The translations under genes were made by a program, and so were the position numbers. Below, in pieces: positions 42,960 through 52,196 of a DNA stretch of 64,000 nt. The notes under the pieces were generated by a model that saw nothing but the letters and a program-made list of their open reading frames with translations, did not search any database and was not told the origin of the DNA. The number at the start of each line of letters is the position of its first letter. Position 1 is the first letter of the stretch. The stretch covers positions 62,001 through 126,000 of the forward strand of contig SVNZ01000004.1 of NCBI GenBank assembly GCA_015066595.1, written 5' to 3'. Source of the stretch: Oscillospiraceae bacterium. Lineage in GTDB: Bacteria > Bacillota > Clostridia > Oscillospirales > Acutalibacteraceae.

Positions 42960-43706
42960 ATGGTTAAATGTGCAGTTATCCTTGCCGGTGGCGAGGGCAA
43001 ACGTATGAAATCTAACAAACCGAAGCCTATGAGTGAAGTGCTTAACAGACCGATGCTCCAGTGGGTTATCGACTCAGTAAGAGCCGCAGGTGTTGAAAAC
43101 ATCTGTGTTGTAAAAGGCTTCAAAAAGGAATGTATTGAAGAGTACGTTGCGACCCTTCCGTACAAAGTCGATACAGTATATCAGGCAGAGCGTCTTGGTA
43201 CAGGACATGCTGTTATGATGGCAAAAGATTTTCTCAAAGAAAACAAAGGCGACGTAGTTATCCTTTGTGGCGATGCCCCGTTTATGGATAAGGACACTAT
43301 CGCAGACGCTTTTTCTCAGCACGATGAGCAGAATGCTTCAGCTACCGTTATTTCAGCAGTGCTTACTGACTCAACCGGCTATGGCAGAATTGTTCGAAAT
43401 GACGACAACTCTTTAAAAGCTATCGTTGAACAAAAAGAAGCTGACGAAGAAACACTCAAGATAAAAGAGGTCAACTCAGGCGGATATTGGTTTGACACAG
43501 AAGACTTACTTTCTGTACTTGATAAAATCACTGCGGACAACGCAGCTGCTGAATACTATCTTCCTGACGCACTCAAGCTATTATTACAGGAAGGTAAGAA
43601 TGTAGGAGCTTTCACCGCTTCTTCACCTGATACTGTGCTCGGTGCTAACGACCCTGCTCAGCTTGAAGAGCTAAACCAGATAGCTATCAAAAAAGGCTAT
43701 CGCTGA
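42960..43706 (+). CDS. glmU: GlmU-type nucleotidyltransferase, N-terminal domain only
   Basis: 248 residues from the ATG at 42960 (GAGGTG 5 bases upstream). It has the UDP-GlcNAc pyrophosphorylase domain: AVILAGGEGKRMKSNKPKPM, AERLGTGHAVMMAK, LCGDAPFM, and EVNSGGYWFDTEDL. Standard bifunctional GlmU is about 450 residues with a left-handed beta-helix acetyltransferase domain; here the frame stops after the uridylyltransferase half. It is followed by prs, pth and mfd, as in Bacillus and Clostridia, so the locus is orthologous. A separate GlcN-1-P acetyltransferase is presumably elsewhere. Confidence 0.85.
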   Translation: MVKCAVILAGGEGKRMKSNKPKPMSEVLNRPMLQWVIDSVRAAGVENICVVKGFKKECIEEYVATLPYKVDTVYQAERLGTGHAVMMAKDFLKENKGDVVILCGDAPFMDKDTIADAFSQHDEQNASATVISAVLTDSTGYGRIVRNDDNSLKAIVEQKEADEETLKIKEVNSGGYWFDTEDLLSVLDKITADNAAAEYYLPDALKLLLQEGKNVGAFTASSPDTVLGANDPAQLEELNQIAIKKGYR

Positions 43707-43785
43707 TATTTTTCAACTTAATCGGATATAATTAAATTTTTATATATCACAACATATTTATCATAAGCAAAGGGGAATAATCAAA

Positions 43786-44745
43786 ATGAATTCACACGGT
43801 AAGGACATCAAGATTTTTACACTGAACTCCAATGTTGAAGTTGCTCAGGGTATTGCGGGTTGCCTCGGTCTTCCACTGGGTAAGAGCGATTGTGCTACTT
43901 TCTCTGACGGTGAAATTGCGGTTTCACTTCACGAATCCGTACGTGGTAGCGAGTGCTTTATTGTACAGTCAACTTGCTCACCTGTAAACGACAATCTTAT
44001 GGAGCTTCTCATTATGATCGATGCTATGAAGAGAGCTTCTGCTTCTTCTATCACAGCTGTTATGCCATATTTCGGCTATGCAAGACAGGACAGAAAGTCA
44101 AAGGCAAGAGATCCGATCTCAGCTAAGCTTGTTGCTGATCTCATCACTGCTGCAGGTGCTGACAGACTCCTCACTATGGACCTTCACGCTGCTCAGATTC
44201 AGGGCTTCTTCAATATCCCTGTTGACCACCTTGTTGGTGCTCCTATGCTTGCATCTCACATGAAGAACAAAATCGCTGGTCACACAGACGAATACGTTGT
44301 TGTATCTCCTGACCTTGGTTCTGTTACTCGTGCTCGTAACTTTGCTGCTAAAATCGGTTGCCCTATCGCTATCGTTGACAAGCGCAGACAGCGTGCTAAC
44401 GTTTCTGAAGTTATGAACATCATCGGTGAAGTTGAAGGCAAAAAGGTTATTCTCGTTGATGATATGATTGATACAGCTGGTACACTTTGCAACGCTGCTA
44501 ACGCTATCGTTGAAAAAGGCGGCGCTACAGAAGTTTACGCTTGTGCTTCTCACGCAGTGCTTTCCGGTCCTGCTATTGAGAGAATCAAGAACAGCGCTAT
44601 CAAAGAGTGCATTCTCCTTGATACTGTTCCGATTCCTGAAGACAAAATGCTTGACAAATTCACTATTCTTTCAGTTGCTCCACTTTTTGCTGAGGCTATC
44701 GAGAGAATTTATGAAGACAAGCCTGTTTCACCTATGTTCCTTTAA
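43786..44745 (+). CDS. prs: Ribose-phosphate pyrophosphokinase
   Basis: 319 residues. FSDGEIAVSLHESVRG, PYFGYARQDRKSKARDPISAK and the PRPP-binding loop VILVDDMIDTAGTLC. It makes PRPP for nucleotide, His and Trp synthesis. Located 79 bases after glmU, with a terminator after it. Confidence 0.97.
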   Translation: MNSHGKDIKIFTLNSNVEVAQGIAGCLGLPLGKSDCATFSDGEIAVSLHESVRGSECFIVQSTCSPVNDNLMELLIMIDAMKRASASSITAVMPYFGYARQDRKSKARDPISAKLVADLITAAGADRLLTMDLHAAQIQGFFNIPVDHLVGAPMLASHMKNKIAGHTDEYVVVSPDLGSVTRARNFAAKIGCPIAIVDKRRQRANVSEVMNIIGEVEGKKVILVDDMIDTAGTLCNAANAIVEKGGATEVYACASHAVLSGPAIERIKNSAIKECILLDTVPIPEDKMLDKFTILSVAPLFAEAIERIYEDKPVSPMFL

Positions 44746-44754
44746 TCACTAATC

Positions 44755-44781
44755 GAGGGTGTCATTCGACGCCCTCTTTTC
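44755..44781 (+). terminator. Terminator after prs
   Basis: Stem GAGGGTGTC ATTC GACGCCCTC (one G-U pair) followed by TTTTC. Confidence 0.8.
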
Positions 44782-44803
44782 ATCTTAATTTTTGGAGAGA
44801 TAT

Positions 44804-45409
44804 ATGTTCTCACGATTTAAAACAAGTGCCCCATCAAGTGCTATTGAATATATCATCGTAGGGCTCGGAAACCCGGGTCGCGAGTATGAAAACACCCGTC
44901 ACAACTGCGGATTCATTGCGCTTGACTACATGGCAGAAAAACTAGACTGTAAAGTTAATAAAATCAAATTCAAGTCGACTGTAGGCGACTGTATGATAAA
45001 CGGTCACAGATGCCTTTTGATGAAACCCTCCACCTTTATGAATCTATCGGGTCAGGCTGTAGTTCAGGCGATGAATTTCTACAAAATCAAACCCGAAAAC
45101 GTTATAGTGATTTTTGATGACATCTCACTCGATGTAGGCAAAATGCGTATCAGAAGAAAAGGCTCAGACGGTGGCCAAAAAGGTATGCAAAACATCATCT
45201 ACCTTTCTGGAAGCGAAAATTTCCCACGTATCAAAATCGGTATCGGAAAAAAGCCACATCCTGACTATGACTTGAAAAAGTGGGTATTGTCACGCTTTTC
45301 AGATAATGACAAAAAGCTTATTGAACCACTACTAGATAACATAGTAGATGCTGTGTCCTATATGGTAGACAGCAATATTGACAAAGCGATGAGTCTGTAT
45401 AATTCCTGA
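44804..45409 (+). CDS. pth: Peptidyl-tRNA hydrolase
   Basis: 201 residues from the ATG at 44804 after GGAGAG; an in-frame TTG at 44792 is less likely. Motifs VGLGNPGREYENTRHNCGF with the catalytic His, LLMKPSTFMNLSGQAV and IVIFDDISLDVGKMRIR are standard. It recycles peptidyl-tRNA released from stalled ribosomes. The gene is followed by mfd after 45 bases, the conserved pth-mfd pair. Confidence 0.95.
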   Translation: MFSRFKTSAPSSAIEYIIVGLGNPGREYENTRHNCGFIALDYMAEKLDCKVNKIKFKSTVGDCMINGHRCLLMKPSTFMNLSGQAVVQAMNFYKIKPENVIVIFDDISLDVGKMRIRRKGSDGGQKGMQNIIYLSGSENFPRIKIGIGKKPHPDYDLKKWVLSRFSDNDKKLIEPLLDNIVDAVSYMVDSNIDKAMSLYNS

Positions 45410-45454
45410 TATATTCATTCCACTTAGCATAACATAGTACAAAGGGATGCTACT

Positions 45455-48400
45455 ATGAAGTTCTTAGACCATGTACTTAGTAGTACTAAGGGGTTTTCTA
45501 CCCTGAGTAATGCACTAAGTCAAAAAACGCCCTGTGCACTGACCGGTGTATCGGGTGTTCACAAAGCGAATATGATATCTGCGCTCTGCCATTTTAAAAA
45601 TGTCAGGGCTTTTTGTGTTGCACAAAACGAGATGGAGGCCCAAACTCTGTGCAACGATTTGTCTATGATGGGACTGAAAGCTTTCGTTTATCCTGTCAGA
45701 GATTTTACATTTATGAATATCACAGGCGAATCGCATGAATACGAACATCAGCGCATCAATGTTCTTACAAAACTACAAAGAAATGAATGCGACGTAGTCA
45801 TTGCGTGTATGGATGCAGCTTCTCAGTTCACTATTCCGAAAGAAGTGCTCAAAAAAGCATCTGTAAACATAAAATCAGGCACTACTATTCCTATAAATGA
45901 CCTCGTCGAATCGCTGTTATTACTCGGCTATGAACGCACTGAGCAGGTCGAGGGTGTCGGCCAATTTGCTGTGCGTGGCGGTATCGTTGACCTCTTTATT
46001 ACGGACAGCGAGTCACCTGTACGTATCGAATTCTGGGGTGACGAAATCGACACCATCAACTACTTTGATACTTTGACTCAACGACGCACTGATTACTGCG
46101 AAGAAATACTACTCACCCCGTCAACCGAAGTGCTCATAAAAGATAAAGATGAGCTGATACAAAAAATACGCAAAAAAGCCTCTTACTTGAAGAGTGAAAA
46201 AAACGCAAAGGCAAAGGAAATTCTGTATCGTGAAGCAGACATGCTCTCTGATAACCTAAACCTTTCAAATATTAACAAATACATCACTACTATCTACGAA
46301 AATCCTGCTACACTTTTTGACTATATTGATGACGATGCTATTGTTTTTATCAGCGAGCCTAAAGCTGTCAAAGAGCGTATGAAACAGGTCGATGCATATA
46401 GAAAGCAAGAGCTTTCTTCACTTTTTGAAGAAGGTGTTCTTTGTCGTGGATTCGAAACTTTTTCGCTCAACTACACTCAAAGTATGAACAAAGCGTGTGA
46501 GCACCCGCTGATTTATATGGATACTTTTTCACACGGTAGCTATGATACCGAAGTAGCACAGCTTGTGCACCTAAATGCTAAACAAAACGCTCTTTTCAAC
46601 GGTACAGCGTCTTCTCTGATGGAAGACCTCGACGAAATCGAATACAAAAACTACGCTGTGGTTGTGCTGGCAGGAACAAAAAAAGCGTGTGAAAATTTAT
46701 GCGATGTACTCACTGAAAAAGGCTATAACGCAACGCTTGCAAATAACCTTAAAAAAGCAGAAAAAGGCACTATATATATAGTCGAAGGTCTGCTTTCTTC
46801 AGGCATAGAATACGTAAGCGAAAACTTCATTTTGTATTCTCGTGCACAGGTGTATTCAAAAACTCAAAAACGTCGCAAACATCACAAAAATGCTCAGCAA
46901 ATATCTTCTCTTTCAGACCTTACTGCAGGTGACTATGTTGTTCACTCAACACATGGTATCGGTCTGTTCAAGGGTATTCATAAAATCGAAGTACAAAATA
47001 TCATCAAAGACTACATTAAAATAGAGTACGCAAAAGGTGATATACTCTACGTGCCTGTTACTCAGCTTGATTTAGTCGCAAAATATATTGGACCAAGAGA
47101 AGAAACCAAAGTCAAGCTCAACAAGCTAGGTGGTTCAGAGTGGCAAAAAGCAAAGTCTCGTGTGAAATCTGCTGTAAAAGACATGGCAAAAGAACTCATA
47201 GTACTGTACAGCGAGCGTATGCAGGCAGATGGCTTTGCGTTCTCTCGTGACAGCGAATGGCAACGTGATTTTGAAGCAGGTTTTGAATTTGATGAAACTG
47301 CCGACCAACTACGCTGCTGTCACGAGATAAAAAGTGATATGCAGAGAAAGGCTCCGATGGACCGACTGCTGTGCGGTGACGTAGGCTTTGGTAAAACCGA
47401 AGTAGCTCTACGTGCTGCATTCAAATGCGTATGCGACTCAAAACAATGTGCTCTGCTGTGCCCTACTACTATCCTTGCATGGCAACACTACCAGACTGTA
47501 CTAAACCGCTTTGACAACTATCCTGTACGAGTTGAACTCCTCTCACGTTTTAGAACAAAAAAAGAGCAGGAAGTCATACTCAAAAAGCTCAAACGTGGTG
47601 AAATAGATATGGTCATTGGTACTCACCGACTTGTACAAAAAGACGTAGAATTTCGTGACTTGGGGCTTGTTATTATCGACGAAGAACAGCGCTTCGGTGT
47701 AGCTCACAAAGAGCGTTTTAAAGAGATATGCAAAAACGTCGACGTGCTCACGCTCTCCGCTACCCCAATTCCTCGTACCCTCAATATGGCTATGAGCGGA
47801 ATCAGGGATATGTCGGTTATAGAAGAAGCTCCGCTTGACAGAAAACCTGTCCAGACCTATGTGCTTGAGCATGACAACGCAGTTATCAACGAAGCTATCA
47901 GGCGAGAGCTTCGTCGTGGCGGTCAGGTATTCTATCTGCACAATAACACAGAAACTATTACTTCAAAAGCGAATAAAATTGCTGCCGCTATTCCTGAAGC
48001 AAATGTTGCTGTCGGTCACGGAAAAATGAGTGAAAATGAGCTCTCTGATGTATGGCGAAAAATGCTTGAGCAGGAAGTAAACGTACTCGTGTGCACAACT
48101 ATAATTGAAACCGGTGTTGACTTACCAAACGCTAACACACTCATCATCGAAAACGCTGACCGTTTCGGACTTTCTCAGCTCCACCAGATCCGTGGCCGAG
48201 TAGGTCGCTCACCAAGACGTGCGTACGCTTACTTTACGTTCAACGGTGCAAAAGTTTTGTCAGAAATCTCCACAAAACGCTTAAACGCTATCAGAGAATT
48301 TACAGAATTCGGCTCAGGCTTCAAGATAGCCATGCGTGACCTTGAGCTCAGGGGTGCGGGCAACCTTCTGGGTTCAAGACAGCACGGTCATATGGAAGAT

Positions 48401-48898
48401 GTCGGATATGATATGTACTTAAAGCTACTAAACGATGCAGTCAAAGAAGAAAAGGGCGAAAAATCAGCCGACACAAAAGACAACGACTGTCTTATTGATA
48501 TTGCAGTCGAGGCTCATATTCCGGAAAACTACATCGAAAACCTTTCACAGCGACTCGACGCATACAGAAGAATCGCCGATATCAAAACAAAGGCCGACTC
48601 GCTCGATGTTATCGACGAGCTCATCGACCGCTACGGTGATATACCAAACTCGGTTATGGGACTCATTGACATCGCACTCATACGAAATATCGCAAGTCAG
48701 ATGGGCATATATGAGATTAAACAAAATGACAACAGCCTGCTTTTATATATCGATTCAATAAAGCGTGACGAAGTTGGTTTGCTCATTTCAAGGCTTAAAG
48801 GCAAAGCGATGCTTTCTGCTACTCAAAAACCATATATCGCTGTAAGATACAAAGAAAAGATTAAGCCCCTTAATGCTTTAAAAGAAATTTTCTCATAA
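45455..48898 (+). CDS. mfd: Transcription-repair coupling factor
   Basis: 1,147 residues, full length. N-terminal UvrB-like part, RNA polymerase-interacting domain (SSLSDLTAGDYVVHSTHGIG), the RecG-type translocase with LLCGDVGFGKTEVALRAAF, VIIDEEQRFGVAHKE, TLSATPIPRTLNMA and GRVGRSPRRAYAY, and the C-terminal UvrA-masking domain. It removes stalled RNA polymerase at lesions and recruits UvrA. Confidence 0.97.
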   Translation: MKFLDHVLSSTKGFSTLSNALSQKTPCALTGVSGVHKANMISALCHFKNVRAFCVAQNEMEAQTLCNDLSMMGLKAFVYPVRDFTFMNITGESHEYEHQRINVLTKLQRNECDVVIACMDAASQFTIPKEVLKKASVNIKSGTTIPINDLVESLLLLGYERTEQVEGVGQFAVRGGIVDLFITDSESPVRIEFWGDEIDTINYFDTLTQRRTDYCEEILLTPSTEVLIKDKDELIQKIRKKASYLKSEKNAKAKEILYREADMLSDNLNLSNINKYITTIYENPATLFDYIDDDAIVFISEPKAVKERMKQVDAYRKQELSSLFEEGVLCRGFETFSLNYTQSMNKACEHPLIYMDTFSHGSYDTEVAQLVHLNAKQNALFNGTASSLMEDLDEIEYKNYAVVVLAGTKKACENLCDVLTEKGYNATLANNLKKAEKGTIYIVEGLLSSGIEYVSENFILYSRAQVYSKTQKRRKHHKNAQQISSLSDLTAGDYVVHSTHGIGLFKGIHKIEVQNIIKDYIKIEYAKGDILYVPVTQLDLVAKYIGPREETKVKLNKLGGSEWQKAKSRVKSAVKDMAKELIVLYSERMQADGFAFSRDSEWQRDFEAGFEFDETADQLRCCHEIKSDMQRKAPMDRLLCGDVGFGKTEVALRAAFKCVCDSKQCALLCPTTILAWQHYQTVLNRFDNYPVRVELLSRFRTKKEQEVILKKLKRGEIDMVIGTHRLVQKDVEFRDLGLVIIDEEQRFGVAHKERFKEICKNVDVLTLSATPIPRTLNMAMSGIRDMSVIEEAPLDRKPVQTYVLEHDNAVINEAIRRELRRGGQVFYLHNNTETITSKANKIAAAIPEANVAVGHGKMSENELSDVWRKMLEQEVNVLVCTTIIETGVDLPNANTLIIENADRFGLSQLHQIRGRVGRSPRRAYAYFTFNGAKVLSEISTKRLNAIREFTEFGSGFKIAMRDLELRGAGNLLGSRQHGHMEDVGYDMYLKLLNDAVKEEKGEKSADTKDNDCLIDIAVEAHIPENYIENLSQRLDAYRRIADIKTKADSLDVIDELIDRYGDIPNSVMGLIDIALIRNIASQMGIYEIKQNDNSLLLYIDSIKRDEVGLLISRLKGKAMLSATQKPYIAVRYKEKIKPLNALKEIFS

Positions 48899-48966
48899 TT
48901 TATGCTTCTAAAAACCAGTTTTATTGTGTATATTTTGTGAAGATTTGCTTTTTTTTGCACAATATG

Positions 48967-48995
48967 TAGACAAAATCTACTTTTTTATGTATAAT
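48967..48995 (+). promoter_or_regulatory. Promoter of the foldase-like lipoprotein gene
   Basis: TAGACA (48967-48972), 17-base spacer, TATAAT (48990-48995). The -35 region lies inside the small dyad GTAGACAAAATCTAC (48966-48980). Confidence 0.65.
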
Positions 48996-49035
48996 TATTT
49001 AGTACGTTTAATATTTTAAAAGGACGGTAAAAATT

Positions 49036-50190
49036 ATGAAAAATTTTACTAAACTTCTTGCGGTAATTCTTGTTTTTGTTATCGCACTTTCAACAGCTGC
49101 ATGCTCACTCACACCTCAATACTCATACAAAACTGATGATGCTGAGCTTGCTATCGGCGTTTACATCTATGCTTTGTACTCAGCATACTCACAGGCTGAA
49201 TCACTAGCACAGCAGACTGAAGGCTATGACTCAGAAGCTGGCACATACGACGGAAGCAAGTCTTTCCTCGATGTTCAAATCACTGACGAAGACGGTGTCA
49301 CAGCTACTGCTGACCAGTGGATTGCTGACGAAGCTGATACTGCTGTCAAGAACCTCCTCGCTGTAGAACACGAGTTCAACAGACTCGGCGCTACTATCGA
49401 TGAAGCAACTATGCAAGGCTACGAAGCTTCTGCAAAAGAGTACTGGGAGTATGGCCCATACTACTCAATGTATGGCGAACAGTACATAAACCCTTACAAA
49501 GACATCTTCGAGCCACTCGGCGTTTCATATGAATCTTTCGAATACTTCTACATCGCATCTGCTATGCAGGAAGTTGTTTTTGACACCCTTTACGCTGCAG
49601 ACGGTGAAAAGGCTGTTTCTGACAAAGAGCTCACTGAGTATTTTGAAGACAACTACACAAGCTACACCTACTTCAACACAAACCTCTACGAAATAGTAGA
49701 GGAAACATCTGAGGAAGGCGAAGCACTTTCTTCTAACAAGGCTCTCTCAAAGAAAGAGGTCAACAAGAAAAAAGACCAGTATCAGGGTTATGTTGATTCT
49801 ATCAACAATGGTAGCGACATAAAAGACGTACTCGATTCTTACGCTAAAGACAACGATCTTGAGGGCGAGCAGGGTACATCAAATGTAGAGATTATGGCTG
49901 ACAGTACTATCGGCGAAGACCTCGTCACTGCTATCGAAAAGCTCGACGAAAGTAAGGCTTCTTATGAAATCATCGGCGAAGAAGATTCACGGGTTATCTA
50001 CTTCTTCTACAAAGAACCTATTAAAGAGCAGACCAAGAACTACATCGAAGACGAAGCAAACAGAAAATCAGTTTTGCAAAACTTAAAGGGTGAAGAGTTC
50101 ACTGATTACATCGACCAGGTTGCAAACAAGCTTAACATAACAATCAGTCGTGCTGTCAAAAAATACAGCCCAAAAATGTTTGAGGCATAA
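49036..50190 (+). CDS. SurA/PrsA-like lipoprotein (putative extracytoplasmic foldase)
   Basis: 384 residues. Lipoprotein signal peptide with lipobox STAAC, then a helical SurA-N-like region (YIYALYSAYSQAESLAQQ; YEASAKEYWEYG) and a C-terminal part with DKELTEYFEDNYTSY and NKKKDQYQGYVDSINNGSDIKDV. In Clostridia a PrsA-type lipoprotein often follows mfd, which supports the call. A clear parvulin active site is not visible, so chaperone activity without isomerase activity is possible. Confidence 0.7.
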   Translation: MKNFTKLLAVILVFVIALSTAACSLTPQYSYKTDDAELAIGVYIYALYSAYSQAESLAQQTEGYDSEAGTYDGSKSFLDVQITDEDGVTATADQWIADEADTAVKNLLAVEHEFNRLGATIDEATMQGYEASAKEYWEYGPYYSMYGEQYINPYKDIFEPLGVSYESFEYFYIASAMQEVVFDTLYAADGEKAVSDKELTEYFEDNYTSYTYFNTNLYEIVEETSEEGEALSSNKALSKKEVNKKKDQYQGYVDSINNGSDIKDVLDSYAKDNDLEGEQGTSNVEIMADSTIGEDLVTAIEKLDESKASYEIIGEEDSRVIYFFYKEPIKEQTKNYIEDEANRKSVLQNLKGEEFTDYIDQVANKLNITISRAVKKYSPKMFEA

Positions 50191-50251
50191 CACCTTTTGT
50201 TTGACTCATAATTCTTACACAAACTGCACACTTTAATCAGGGAGTGATATT

Positions 50252-51109
50252 GTGAACAAAAGAATCAGAATACTCTGTGTACTCACTGCACTCATAATCA
50301 GTATGTGTGTTTTTACACTCACAGCAAACGCTACAGGTGAAGTCGTAGTTCCCGACCCAAATGTACCGGCTGAGATTCCAACATCTTCTCCACCGGCAGA
50401 GCCTGAAGTCCCTGCCCCTACTGAAGCACCGGTTATCGAACCCGAACCTGCTACACAAGCACCGGATAACAACTATGATGACACCTACGTTGAGCCTACT
50501 GTCGACCCGAACGCTGGTTATATTGAAGAGCCTACATCAGGTGGTTATGTCGATTCTTACACTAACGAAGACGGCTACTACTACTATGATGAGGACGAGA
50601 TGGTCAACAACCTCGAAGACACAGCAGGTAACGTTTCTGACTACACAGACTTATACGACACCTCGGATTTAAACAAAGAAGAGCTCAAAGAAAGCAAGTG
50701 GGATGATATCGTTTTGGATACTTCCAAAGCCGACGGTGACGCTGCAGACTTTTCTGCTATAAAAGAGAACAAAGAAACAGACGATAACGGTCAGTGGATC
50801 ATCTACACCGGTCTTATCCTTATCGGTCTGTCGTTGCTTGGCATTTTGTATTTCATTATTGCCACAGCTACATATAAGAAAAAGCTTAAAGCATTAAAGC
50901 TTCGAGAGCAAAGACAACGTCGACGTGAGCAAGAACGTCCTAGGGATGACTACGGTGATTTCTCTGATTATCCTACTCAAAGCGACTACAACAGACATTA
51001 TCAGCGTAACCGCTATTCTCAGTCGAACACTCCTTACTCTCAAAGAAAACGTCAAAAAGCTGACACAGCTGAAATCGATCTTCCTAGAAGATACGTTTCA
51101 CGTCACTAA
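50252..51109 (+). CDS. Signal peptide, Pro/acidic ectodomain, membrane helix, basic cytoplasmic tail protein
   Basis: 285 residues from a GTG start behind GGGAGTG. Signal peptide (ILCVLTALIISMCVFTLTANA), a Pro/Glu/Thr/Tyr-rich ectodomain (~30-170, with PEVPAPTEAPVIEPEPATQA and DGYYYYDEDEM), one membrane helix (WIIYTGLILIGLSLLGILYF) and a strongly basic, Arg/Tyr-rich tail of ~75 residues (LREQRQRRREQERPRDDYGD). Unknown family. Same design as the protein at 34303, with a longer tail. It follows the foldase gene by 61 bases and is followed by a strong terminator before the phage-like cluster. Confidence 0.75.
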   Translation: MNKRIRILCVLTALIISMCVFTLTANATGEVVVPDPNVPAEIPTSSPPAEPEVPAPTEAPVIEPEPATQAPDNNYDDTYVEPTVDPNAGYIEEPTSGGYVDSYTNEDGYYYYDEDEMVNNLEDTAGNVSDYTDLYDTSDLNKEELKESKWDDIVLDTSKADGDAADFSAIKENKETDDNGQWIIYTGLILIGLSLLGILYFIIATATYKKKLKALKLREQRQRRREQERPRDDYGDFSDYPTQSDYNRHYQRNRYSQSNTPYSQRKRQKADTAEIDLPRRYVSRH

Positions 51110-51116
51110 AAAGCAC

Positions 51117-51152
51117 AAAGCACCTACCAAAACGGTAGGTGCTTTTTTTATT
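51117..51152 (+). terminator. Terminator at the left border of the phage-like cluster
   Basis: Stem AAAGCACCTACC/GGTAGGTGCTTT followed by TTTTTATTTG; A-rich on the other side, so it may also stop the phage-like operon. Confidence 0.9.
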
Positions 51153-51157
51153 TGCTA

Positions 51158-51625
51158 TCATCGAAACAGCATGATCACGTACTGTCCCTCATCTTCATTA
51201 AAATTATTTTTCATACCTTCTGTAACAGATGCGCCTTGCACAACAACTATGGAATTACTTTTTAGCATAATATCCGCATTAGAGCCGAATGTCCTGCCTA
51301 CTATAGCAAAGCGTATTACTGCGTTACCGTTTGAGTCCATTTCAACAGGCGGATAAAATTTTTGAAAAACTATAGCGTATGAATAACTCTTATCCAAAGA
51401 AATTGTTTTTTGAGCAGCCCCATCACCGACATAAGTTACGACCTTATATGGCGAAGCAATAGCGTCTTTTTCGTCTTGTGTTACGTGAATACCGCTATCT
51501 ACTATATGCTCCCCGAGCTTTGTATCAATAATGTTATTATCCTGCACAAAATCCATACGCTTTGGTCTGTCTGTGCTTTCCCACGCACACAACCCAAGAT
51601 TTTTTGTATATGAAGTTGAAGCCAT
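51158..51625 (-). CDS. Phage tail-fibre-like protein
   Basis: 155 residues behind AAGGAGGATGTT. It begins ASTSYTKNLGLCAWESTDRPKR and has FVQDNNIIDTKLGEHI, a pattern seen near the N-termini of short tail proteins in clostridial phage clusters; the rest is beta-rich (SNSIVVVQGASVTEGM). It is the last gene of the phage-like operon, where receptor-binding proteins usually sit. The short length leaves no room for a fibre shaft. Function is inferred from position and partial resemblance. Confidence 0.55.
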   Translation of the reverse strand: MASTSYTKNLGLCAWESTDRPKRMDFVQDNNIIDTKLGEHIVDSGIHVTQDEKDAIASPYKVVTYVGDGAAQKTISLDKSYSYAIVFQKFYPPVEMDSNGNAVIRFAIVGRTFGSNADIMLKSNSIVVVQGASVTEGMKNNFNEDEGQYVIMLFR

Positions 51626-51635
51626 AACATCCTCC

Positions 51636-52196
51636 TTATTCTAAGTTATCTATACTATCCCACGACATACTAAGTGAATCCAGATATGCGTAAGTATTGT
51701 TTTTTTGATCTATTTCATCCCAAGACGGTCCACCAAAGATAATCTGTACTTGCAAGTGAGCCGGCATGATTTTTTGTACTTGAGAACGTATCCACGCCTG
51801 CTCTTCACTTTTATATGTACCTATTGCATCCAAAACAAGCACAAACTGTAGTGGATACTCGTACACATTACAAGAAAGGCCAAAGCTTTTCAGCGCCTCT
51901 TTTATTTTTGACAAGGTAAAGCTGTTATTATCCAAGCTGTTTCTTAGAAGCAGCATTTCACGGCGCTTTTGTACACTCAGGTCATCTCTTTGTGCACCGA
52001 TAACAGCCTCACGCTCTGATAGCCCATAGCTGCTTGCGCTACTTAGAAAACACTCGTCAAGCATAACGCTGAGCTCACTGTTTATTTCATCCAGTACTGC
52101 GCTATATGCCATAAGCTCGTGTGAAATTTTTGTATCATCAAAGCTGTATAGGTTCAGTGGGCACAGTGCTCTTTTCATAGAATTGTATGCGCTCAT
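51636..52196 (-). CDS. XkdU/YmfQ-like baseplate protein (DUF2313)
   Basis: 186 residues from the ATG at 52196, which overlaps the stop of the baseplate J gene (TAATG). Contains LDEINSELSVMLDECFLSSASSYGLSEREAVIG and RSQVQKIMPAHLQVQIIFG, matching the DUF2313 tail family found next to baseplate J in Myoviridae-type phages and PBSX. Confidence 0.8.
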   Translation of the reverse strand: MSAYNSMKRALCPLNLYSFDDTKISHELMAYSAVLDEINSELSVMLDECFLSSASSYGLSEREAVIGAQRDDLSVQKRREMLLLRNSLDNNSFTLSKIKEALKSFGLSCNVYEYPLQFVLVLDAIGTYKSEEQAWIRSQVQKIMPAHLQVQIIFGGPSWDEIDQKNNTYAYLDSLSMSWDSIDNLE

